64,000 bases of DNA from Helicostylum pulchrum (Eukaryota; Mucoromycota; Mucoromycetes; Mucorales; Mucoraceae): the NCBI GenBank assembly GCA_025677825.1, contig JAIXMO010000006.1, positions 124,001 through 188,000 of the forward strand, in the 5' to 3' direction. Positions within the stretch are counted from its first letter, which is position 1. Every line of letters begins with the position of its first letter. Below are positions 36,305 through 46,600 of the stretch, one piece after another. Both the position numbers and the translations under genes were made by a program. The notes under the pieces are model-generated. The model did not search any database. It was not told the origin of the DNA and saw nothing but the letters and a program-made list of their open reading frames with translations.

Positions 36305-37403
36305 TTACACGTCATCGACGGTAGGCCTTTTGGCGTTTCGATTTAAGAAAGCCACGGCTTTTTGGTTAAAGAACTCAGTTTTGAAGTGGCTGGTATTAGG
36401 GGCGAAAGTGGGAAATGTAGCGCCAAACGTGAGCATTGCAAGCCCAGATAAACCAATAGCGAAAGCCGACAAAGAGTCTCTGCCATGAGTATTTTTTGAC
36501 GCGAGCACCGAAACACATTCTTGGTTATAACATACAAAAGAACCATTTACCGACTTGGTTTTCTTTTTTTCCGGATTTATTATACGAAGTTCTTGCAGGG
36601 TGAAAAAGTTTTCCGAAACAGAAAGGACAAGTCTGGGAAGTGTTATGCTCGTTTGTAATGCATACGGACGTATACAGGCCATGTTTTTTAGGCTTCCATG
36701 TACCTCCCTGCCGGGAATGACCCTTCAATCGGGACCCAATACCGTATCCACGGTCTCACCAACAAGATTGGTACGGTGTTTCCGGAAGAAGAAACATAGT
36801 TACGTTCTTTTGAGCATAACTGGTCAGCGTATTTTTGTTTCTGAAGCTCATACGTTCGTTTCCTCTTATTACTTTTTGAGCTGTAGTAAAAGTTCCTCGG
36901 TGGGTCTCTTCCGGATTTTTGTTTTTTTTTACCAATTATCAATATCAGCCGTAGTTAGAGCACTTGATAGGTCTTCTTTACAAACGGTTACCTTGTTTAG
37001 ATGTGTCAAGGGTGGGAACTGTGAACGTAACTTCGGGTGCACACTGTTGCTTCAAACTTGCTCTATCAAGGGTATTGGTTGTGGGGTACACAGCTACTGC
37101 ACTTTTGCTCTATCTATGGCATTGACTGTGACACCTCCCGTTAATCCCTGCTTTATTGTCCAGCTTCACATTGTAACTACTGGTAAGCTACTTGATAATA
37201 GGCTTGCCTTTTAAAAAACCTCAGGTACATTCTGGCCAACGGTGATTCACGCATGGTCCAACTCCTGGTACAGAAAACCCTTCTTTTACTTGGTATCTCT
37301 TAAAAGTACAATTGCTTGTAGTGGTGCAAGACTTTAGATAAATCCTGGTACAGAAAAAAAAACTGCCTCTTCCTCTTCCTTTGGTGACAGAGTTGATCTT
37401 CAT
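36305..37403 (-). pseudogene. Decayed transposase-like gene with zinc-ribbon C-terminus
   Basis: Minus-strand coding blocks in three frames. About 36940-36740 reads KRKRTYELQKQKYADQLCSK and ERNYVSSSGNTVPILLV. About 36728-36580 reads MKGHSRQGGTWKPKKHG and ITNEHNTSQTCPFCFGK. After a frameshift near 36540 comes CYNQECVSVLASKNTHGRDS, then AFAIGLSGLAMLTFGATFPT, ending at 36305. The pairs CPFC and CYNQEC (C-x2-C ... C-x4-C) form a zinc-ribbon like those at the C-terminus of OrfB/TnpB-like transposases. From memory the block order matches a multicopy transposase-like family of Mucoromycetes. Further weak blocks (SLKQQCAPEVTFTVPTLDTS near 37050; MKINSVTKGRGRGS at 37403) may belong to it or to another element. 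Several stops and frameshifts make it inactive. Confidence 0.6.
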
Positions 37404-37928
37404 CTCGGTAACCTGTCAGAGTGTCTTTTTTTCAGGAAAGGTAAAAAGTAAATTGTGTATACCGTTTGAAGTAACAAGATGACAGACAGCTAATATAATC
37501 AGGGTAATTAGTAGCTACATAACTTTTAGACGTCGTACGACTGCAAGTTTATTGGTGTCCCTTAACTCTGGTTCCTGAAAAAAAGAAAGGCTTCACTTGG
37601 TATTTTTATAGTACAAGTTTTTTATAATGCGTCTATCTGGCGGGCTACTTTATGGTGACATGTTGACCACGGAGGAAAGCATTATGTGCGGCTGAAGCGA
37701 TACACTTCTTCTATCCTCTGAATAGTATGTCTTATGACGTATTAATTGAGTTTTCTTGTGTGTGAAAGCAATTTCATTGCTGCTGGAACGTTCACTTTCA
37801 ATTATCCTCATAGCAAACTCTACTTAGATGCGCTATCCCACGGCTAGAGATAACTCTTGTTATCCCTTTCGTTGTACTATTTTGCAAAGATCTATATCGT
37901 AATCACGAGATAAACGCTTTAAATAAGT
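37404..37928. other. Intergenic, no gene seen
   Basis: About 500 nt right of the transposase-like relic. No frame with protein character was found; parts may be further decayed element sequence. Confidence 0.45.
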
Positions 37929-38001
37929 TTGTAGCTTTAAAAGCTACAAGTTGACCTTGTTGGTTTATTTTTTATCGTCGAATGCATTCGACGATAAAAA
38001 A
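37929..38001. repeat. Two adjacent inverted repeats, one a 34-bp perfect palindrome
   Basis: At 37968-38001 lies a perfect palindrome of 17 + 17 bases with no spacer, centred on aatgcatt, with arms ttttttatcgtcgaatg and its complement. Twenty bases to the left is a hairpin with 9-base arms ttgtagctt / aagctacaa and a 3-base loop (about 37929-37949). The pair lies between the transposase-like relic and the phosducin-like gene. Confidence 0.85.
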
Positions 38002-38055
38002 CTCTTAATATACTCTGAAAATACTCTGAATTTGAAGAATCTGAACGCCAACAAG

Positions 38056-38129
38056 TTTAATGTTATTCAGATCCAATATTAATGTAATTCAGGGTTTTTA
38101 TCCACTGTATTTAATGTCATTCAGATCCA
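38056..38129 (+). repeat. Three imperfect copies of a short motif
   Basis: Copies at 38056-38075 and 38110-38129 read tttaatgNNattcagatcca with one variable position, and a shorter related copy (attaatgtaattcaggg) lies between them at 38078-38094. It could be the subterminal repeat of a transposable element or a protein-binding cluster. Confidence 0.55.
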
Positions 38130-38429
38130 TCGTTTTAAAAATCATACCCCTCTATTGGCTTAATAGCTTCTTTACAAAATACATATAATAATACTGTTAA
38201 ATTAGAATATAATAGATAATAACTAAATTTTATTTAAAAAGTGATAGTAATAATGATGATAAAGGTTATTTTATCAAAGCTAAAAGCGTCATTCGGAAAA
38301 ATGGAAAAGAAAACTATTTTTTTAATCTTTTAGTCAAAGGTTCTTAGATATAAACATAATTTACCTTTCACTTCTTTGCTTTCTTGTGTTTTTTTTTAGA
38401 ATTGTATACTTTATCACGAGTCTTGCTCT

Positions 38430-39009
38430 TTTTGTTTTTCTAATAATGTATAACGTTAATTTCAGTTTTAAATATATAAATATATAATAATTGGAAGTAC
38501 CTTGGATTTAGAAGAACTATTTTCATTAATTGCAAGCTCTTCTGGAAGAAGGTTTTCTTCGAGCGCTTCATCGTTGTTTGATCTGTCGGCAGCGCTATCT
38601 TTTTTTTTTCGTACATTTTTTTGTCTTGATAAGCGCGCTTGATCAAATACAACGATAATATCCAGTTATTTTCGCAACAGGAAAAATCCCATCTCAAGAG
38701 CCCGCTGGTTCAATAATGTGGCCATTTTCTGCGATTTACTGTACTTACTGGCAAGTTTGACCAAGCGGGCGGTTTCTGTTTAAATGTAACGTTAAGAAAA
38801 TGGCTTGCCCTGAAGTACGCACTGCTCCCAAAGTTTTTGTACGTACTCAGAGGATCTATAGCGCTATCAGTGCTTAGGGTACTTATTGCTTGAACTATAT
38901 CCGTCTTGGTGATTCTTTTTTTAAAAAACCAAGTTTAACCCTTTTACCTGATAACAAGCATTCATTTCCGAAGCCTTTTTTTTAAATCTTTTCCTTTGTA
39001 AACTAGACA
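38430..39009 (-). other. Possible broken minus-strand gene
   Basis: From an ATG at 39009, MSSLQRKRFKKKASEMNACY leads to a donor-like gtaaaa. Downstream an open stretch reads RITKTDIVQAISTLSTDSAI and DPLSTYKNFGSSAYFRASHF (about 38910-38760), and another reads DIIVVFDQARLSRQKNVRKK and DSAADRSNNDEALEENLLPE (about 38665-38510), ending at a plausible donor. Individually these look like exons, but I could not join them in one frame without a stop. It may be a decayed gene or one with an intron I misread. No family is recognised. Confidence 0.25.
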
Positions 39010-39437
39010 TTTTGGAGAGGTGTGTAAACAAATAAATACAAGTAGATACGAGAGTGCGCCTTACTAAAAGTTACTTCCATATTAATTAGGCAATGGCGAA
39101 AAGTAATGGTTATAAACTATTTCAAGTATCCGAAAGTTTTTAAGAGGGCAAGTTCAAGCTGTGTTTTTTCTTCTTCTTTTGGCTGTATTTTTCAGTGCAA
39201 GAAGGTAAGCTAATTAGTTCGTTTCGAAAAGAACAAAAGCTAAATGCAATATACGTTTAATCGTTTAGGCGCTGAATTATTGTTAAGATGGAAATATTTG
39301 CAAATACTGGAGAAAGAAAAAGCTGGTTACAAAACCCAGACAAGCTTACTTTTAATTAAAACACCTACAAAACTCACTTACCTGTGACTTTTATACGACT
39401 CTTACTTTTTTTATCACTCTATTAAACTATATTTACT

Positions 39438-40417
39438 ATGGACGATCCTAACGCTGATACTGAATGGTAAAAACTTTAAACTGTAGATATAAAATCGATA
39501 AGTCTAGATATTTACTACATGCTTTAGGAACGATATTTTACGTTCAAAGGGCATTCTTCCTCCCAAAGATGATGAAAAAGATGACAGGATGGAAGATGCT
39601 TTCGTCGACATGGTCAAAGCAAGAGAAGATAGATTAAGTAGTCTCGAAAACAAAGATCTTGATGAACTTGATGAGCTGGAGGATATTGAAGACGATCGAA
39701 TTTTAAACGAATACAGGTAAAAAAAACGTAAATTAGCGAACTGTCATCAAGGTATAAACTATTTTTTTTTTCTTCTAAAAAAAATAGACATAAACGTATG
39801 ATGGAGATGCATGCTTTAGCTGCCAAGGAAAAATTTGGCGAAGTGTTGGATATTTCTAAGCCTGACTTTATTAGAGAAGTAACGGAAGCCAGTAAAGATT
39901 GTCATGTCGTTGTTCACTTGTATAAGGATTAGTAAAGTCAGCTTTTGTATATCAGTTTATTGTCAGGAAACTAATTTAATTTGTTTAGTATCCCTGCCTG
40001 TAAATTGATGAACCGTTGTTTAGCAGAATTAGCTTTACAATTCAAGGCAACCAAGTTTGTTAGAATTGTTAGTGATCAATGTATTCCCAACTTCCCTGAC
40101 CACAATGTTCCTGCTATCTTGATCTACGGTGAAGGTGATATTAAGGCAAATTTAGCCGGTGCTATTCAATTTGGTGGTATGAAAATGACAGCAAAGAGTA
40201 AGTTTTGAAGTATAATGGGAGTATTGATGATATATACTAATAAAACAATATAGGTCTTCGCGCTGTTTTATCTCAATATGGTGCCGTTCCTCCCGAAAAG
40301 GTAGTCGATGAAGATGATAAAAATAAACAACCCAAGAAAACAATTTACCAATCTAGAGGAACTGCTGCTCTCAGTAGTGATGAAGAAAGTGATGATGACG
40401 ATAGAGGTTACTATTAG
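39438..40417 (+). CDS. PLP2: Phosducin-like protein 2 (Plp2/PDCL3 type)
   Basis: Five exons, 39438-39466, 39528-39716, 39788-39931, 39989-40197 and 40254-40417, total 735 nt, exactly 245 codons (244 aa). The N-terminal half is acidic and helical ([40 protein letters not shown]). The C-terminal half is a thioredoxin-like fold without a redox CxxC pair: FGEVLDISKPDFIREVTEAS, VVVHLYKDYIPACKLMNRCL, FVRIVSDQCIPNFPDHNVPA and ILIYGEGDIKANLAGAIQFG. It ends in an acidic tail. Plp2 homologues are essential cytosolic co-chaperones of the CCT/TRiC chaperonin in actin and tubulin folding. Length, domain order and sequence all fit; nothing appears broken. The gene is followed 186 nt later by SMG1 on the same strand. 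Confidence 0.93.
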
Positions 40418-40603
40418 ATTTCTGTAATAAGAGATAATAATAAAAAAAGCACATATTTTTTTAAAAAAGGAAGCATACATCTCTCTCTCTCCCTCTTTAC
40501 AATTACACGTGACTATTGTAGTCTGCGGATTTTTACTGAGATTAATATCTTGTTAATATACCTTTGACTTTTTCACTGTTTTTCTCATTAAACAAATACA
40601 TAC

Positions 40604-43600
40604 ATGAGTTCAAAAAGGAACAATGCCTTTAATACAGGCAGTGGAAATTTTAGTAAAAATAGTCCTAGAGGACCACCAAGAGAACGAAACCATCGACCAA
40701 CCCAACGGCCAAACTTTGGTAAACTAAAGACTTTTATATTAAAACAGTATAAGGATGGTCCCCTTCTTTTTTATGTATAACTAACCCGCTGGAATGCTTG
40801 TAGAACCTGACACTGGAGAATCTCGAGCAACTCAACTATTACGACGTATATTCAATGACGAAGACGATGCCTCTTTCTCACGTAGACTTTCTAATGCAAA
40901 CCAGTTATTGAAAACCTTGGCAGAATCGCGAAATACTATATCCGACTCACTTCAATTCAGACAGGAACAGATGCATTTATTAGACATTTGTATATATGAC
41001 GAAGGTCTTCGTCGAATTATCGAATTAGGAAAGGTGCCTTCATCTTTACGAAATGCACTAGCAAAGATCGTGTCTGGATTAGCATGTTACACCCGTTTAG
41101 ATCTTGCTTTAAGCTGGATCTTTGATAGATTGGAAAACTGGCCAAGTGCAGAAAAGTCTACTTTGGAAGTCAATAGAGATCGTGAATGGAAAAAATGGCT
41201 ATTATGTTTATTAAAACAGGTAATATATGAAACGCATATTGAATAATAACAATAAAGCTAATTGATTGTTATATGCTAGGTTCTCATTGACTCATCGACA
41301 GACCAGTATACCTATCGGCAAGCACAGGAAATGGCACCTACAATTTTATCGGGTATCATTACTTTCTTGGATACAATGAATTCGTCTGAATTCCTTCCTA
41401 CTTGTATTGATATTCTAATCTTCTTTTCTGAAAGCTATCAAAGTTTATTTGGCCAGAGGTTTAAAGTAACGTAATTGAAATTTTTGTAACTTAATCCACT
41501 AACCGCAATGATAGGATATCATTGATTTACTAGTTGGTTGGAATGTGGACATTGGATTACCTGAACCGAAGAGAGCTGTCCTCATTTCATCATATATTAA
41601 ATTTAGTGTATATTGGGCTAGTTATATACCTTTTGCTGTAGATCTTTTAAATCATTTCCTTAATGATATGCGTGGTATAGTTAGAGGATTAGCAACCATG
41701 CCCAAAGATGATTCTGAAGAATATATGGGTAGATGGAATACGTGTACTAATATATTTGGGTAATTATTTTATCTGTATTGTATATATGTGTATCATTAAC
41801 TAATTCATCTTATAGCTGTTACCAAGCAATATTGAATACAATCCAGCCTTTGATAGTTAAGGATAGCAAGTACCATGATTTACGTATGGCCGAAGTTTTG
41901 TTTGAAAAAATGCTCCCGGAAGTCGTAGGGTTAGTTAATGATGCTTTATGTACAAGCCCTAGTTTAGCATGGATTCAAATATGTAAGTAACATCTAGCCC
42001 TTCCCTTCCTTATATTTATATATGATGTTATCTAGCTCAAAACGTCCTTATATTATTGGTTTCGTACAAACCGTTTATATACCGCGCTTATCAAAACGAT
42101 ATATATACCTATCTTGCAGAGAAAGCAAAGTTCAGTATGTATACCGATCCTCAGGGATATTTACAAATATTGATGCATGTAAGTTAATTGAATGAAGGAA
42201 AATGCGACAATATAATTGATTATTTTTTGTAACTATGCCATTAGTTTATCGAGTTATGGGGCACAGATATCGACGAAAATGTTGTTTTTCAATTGTTGGA
42301 TCATAAGAACTCACCTTTATTTGAATTACGCTCTAATAACCGAAATAATACCAAGCTGAACGAAGGAATATTGATTTTATTTAGATTCCTTGCTAGAATT
42401 GATATCACGGATGAGGGTAGATTTCATATGAACCAGAAAAATATTGATCTACTTTTAGAAAAGCAGGTCATCATTAAGCGTTTTTACTCTAAAAGTATCA
42501 GTAAACGAACTTTGAAAAAATCCATGGAATTTATCGTACAGAATGATGGATCGGTTTCTTTTGATAATAAGAGTAAGGATGATGAATTAGTATCCAGCAC
42601 CACAGTGGCACTCGCTATCGAAGACACATTATTAATCAATTACTTATTATTGGATAACGCCTCGATTTGGCCACAACTACGATTTGAAAATGCATTAACC
42701 TCATTAGAAATATTGTGTATGGCTTGGGTTTATAAGTGTAGCGATTTATTTGATTCTTGCTTTCAAATAGTAAAAGACTACTGGAAATGGTAAGTAATCT
42801 AAAGTAACAAAACGTAAAGTGTTAACTCTTATTGTCATATCCATAGTTTAAATTTCTTTCTCGATGATGAATACGAATTCGAAATGATTTCTTATTTAGT
42901 AACGGATCTACTAGAAAATTGGGCTGATCTCAGTTTACATACTAGAAAATCTATCTGCGAATTTGTAAAGGCTATTTTGACCGGATTGTATATGTCTGAA
43001 AGTTTCCAATTGGACCCAACAACTGTATTTAAGCCTATCATGTCGGGATTTCTTTATGCGGCCGGTAAAGTCTATCACTACACGTAAAAAAAAAAATGCA
43101 ATCATCTGATTAACTTTATTAGGTGTCGAAAGAAACAACACTTCAAAAGTAGATATTTTAAAACTAATCGCGTATTATTGTCAAATATTTGGCTCTGCCG
43201 ATATTATTGATTTAGTTCTTGAAAATGTCCAACGAAGGTAATAACAATACATATAGTTTTATTCTTCTTACTAAACCCATCTACTAGTATCAATAATCCG
43301 CATCGAAAGGTACAAGCCGCAAGCAAAGATTTACTTACCTCTTTAAACCCGTTCATGATTTCCGAAGTAAAAAAGTTTGACGATACAACCGCAGCGTTCA
43401 TCCAGGTAAATATAGAATTATTTCCTATTCAATTCTCTTATCATTAATATATCAATTGTAACAGAGCATTATTATGGCTACACCGCATACAGGTTCTTTC
43501 CGACCTGTGCACTATGAAATTGTTATGAAACACCTTGGTATGGCAGAACATTTGATTGGATCAGATGATCAACAAGAGCCCACTGATTCTGATCCGGCGA

Positions 43601-46600
43601 ATACCTCTGAATGGGCTAGACGTCTACTTCATCATTGTGATACCATAGGTAACATGAAAAATGTAAATATATTTGGTGAGCTCAAAGAAGGTAAACGGAA
43701 ATAACGCTAAAAAACGACGACACAAAATATTTTTACTAAAATATACTCTTCCGTGTAGAAATGGATTTGGGTGGTATCGTTGATCTAATCAATAATAGCG
43801 AACCATTATTATGTTATTGGGCTATGTGGGAATCTGCGAGATATTGTATGTTATCCCGATTACGTACGCCCTTCGGTGGACCACAACAGGTAAATAGGAA
43901 AACTTATACCATGCGCAATAACACTAAAATATATGTTCTAGACTTTTGCCGCATTTGAACGTATGTTAAATTCATTGGTGAATAACGCAGAATTAAAAGT
44001 CGCGTAAGTCTTGTTGGTAAAGTTTTTTTTTTTGTTTTGCTTATTTGACTAATCTCCGTAAAATTCAGTGGAGGACAAAATGCAGATTATTTGCGTCACT
44101 TGCTCCTTCTGTTAGATCGCCTTGAAGTCCAAATATCAAATGCTTCCGATGGTTGTGCCACAGGTGCCCTTCCTACAGTTCCCCGCTCAAGCCTTATTTT
44201 TTTTAGAACAAACAAAAAGACGTGCCATGATTATTTTTCTAGAATAAGACATAATATTATTGCAGGTGCCAAAATTATTGGTAATGATCATTTATTGATC
44301 GCTCACGTTATTCAGGTAGAACCTACATACATCAGCGAAACAGTACATTATCAATACTAACGTTACCATAATTTTTAGATTTTATCCGAGTTAGAATCTA
44401 ATATACCACCTATTGCGGATATCATGCCTTGGTTTAAGGAATTGAATGGGTACTTACGAGAGCTAGTAGAAGCATGCATTCGCGAACAGTATACAGATTT
44501 GATTTATGGTATGCAATCATGGTATAAGAAGTTAATCCGAAAGATCTATCAACTTTCACCCGAGTTTAAAGAAAAATGGAGTTTTGAAGGTTTCATAGGC
44601 CCAATAGAAATAAAGGGTGAAAGTGCAAAGGTTACTGTTACTTGGTTCCAAATTGCAGCCTTGTTCGCATCTGTAAGTTCTTGCATGAATTAAACTTGTA
44701 TATTGTATTAACCTTTTTTTTTAAAAAAAATAATTACATGTAGAGTCATGATGAAATGGCCATCAAATCATTGAGTACGCTTAAGTCATTTATTTCTAAC
44801 GATAATTTTGGAATATTAGACATGCTCGATAGACAAGTAAGTTTTTAATTTTATAGTTGATTGTAATTTTTATATTAATTCTTTCTAGGTCGTACATTTC
44901 TATACCTGCCTCGAAGATTATGATGCGCTTCAAAAGACGCTGGAATCTGATTCAACAGTAATAGACGATTTTATTTGCGATAGTTTACGTTCATTCAACT
45001 CTGGCAATGGTGGGTTTGGACAAGAACGATCGGTAGCAATGTCTAAGATTCAGACATTTGTTAAAAGCGCACCATTGGAGTCTTGCCTTGAACTTGCGAG
45101 ATTAGATCGATTTAGAAACTGGATTGCTTCTGCAAATGATGATAATACGGATACATTGAGCCATGACATTACCGTTCGACTTACCGAAAGAATACTTCAA
45201 GTGTTAAAAGAAGGTATTTTCACCAATATTTCGAGTTTACTTGAACTTCAGTTACTTCAATCAGATTGGAACAGTTTGATTTCAAGTGCAAAAGATTGGT
45301 TAGCTATGACATCGGGTAATATACCCAACTTCCATAACCTTCCTCCCGAAACCAAACATTGGGCTAGATTATCTACTTATTTCGAAAGATTATTTAACAT
45401 GAATGAACCTGGTGATATAAAAAATGTAACAAAATGTCTTGGATTTATTCAACTTCATTCTGCCAAGGTGGCACGTAGACAAGGAAACTTTGAATTGGCC
45501 CAAAAATTAATCAATAAGGCGGTTTTAATTCCAGACACGAAATATTTAGCTCTTTACGAACATACCAAAGTCTTATTTAAGCAATCCAATTACACACTGG
45601 CCATGGAAACCATTAATGAAGTTTTAGTTCATACTTCATCTGCACCAGAATACGAAGAGTTGAAGAGCAAAGTCTACCTCAAGGTTGCTCGCTATTTAAA
45701 GAATAGTCCTGTTAGCGAAGTTCCTACTTTATTGAAAAAGCTGGATCCTAAATTAATGATCATGTCACCTACCGTTTTACAATCTTCAGTAGAGAACTCG
45801 GTTGATTTTGCACTTGATAAATCGATTGAAAACAATACAGAAGATGGTCGACCTTGGTTTGAATACGCTACTCATTATTATAAACAAGGCTGGCATATTT
45901 TGGATGAATTACTTCGACCTGACTCATCCATGCCAATTATTGTATGGGCAAGTAAGGAAATTCAACGTGCTCTTGAACATTCAGATGAATCTATTGATAG
46001 AAAACATATTGAAAAGGTATTCACCAAATTGATCTATGTTTTATTCATGTATATTTATTTACTTTTTTTTATTATTATAGACAATTCTGGGCCTTTTGTT
46101 CAAATATTCTGCCTCATTAGGAGATCAGAAGCTTGTAGACTGTACTTCTTTTACCGCTAGCTTACACCAAATCGTACCGTTTTTAGATGAAAATAGTGAA
46201 TCTTGTATTCTTAAAACTTTGGAAGAATTACAAAATATGGTTATTCATAAATTCTATGCTTCAGCTCAATCGTATTTCCGATACCTTTCATTAGATATTC
46301 ATAACAATAATGTAAGTTGATATAGAACGATGTAAATTAGTATGATGTACTTTACTAATAACCCTCCAAACTATTAGATTCAAAATAGTTCTAATATTAG
46401 CTCAACGTCCATGATAATCACAGCAACTCTTCGTATTTTACGTATGCTTACTAAATATGGCGAAGCATTGAAAATTATTTATACAGAACACATTGAAATT
46501 GTACGTGTCGATCTCTGGAAACAAGTGATTCCTCAACTATTTGCTCAACTAAACCACCCCAACGATTTTGTTCGTCAAATTATTGGTAAACTAATCAGTC

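Noticed and set aside
36555..37214. 219-codon plus-strand frame antisense to the transposase-like relic
   Set aside because: The minus strand carries the recognisable zinc-ribbon and GRDS..GLSGL blocks. The plus frame has no family features and is a shadow.
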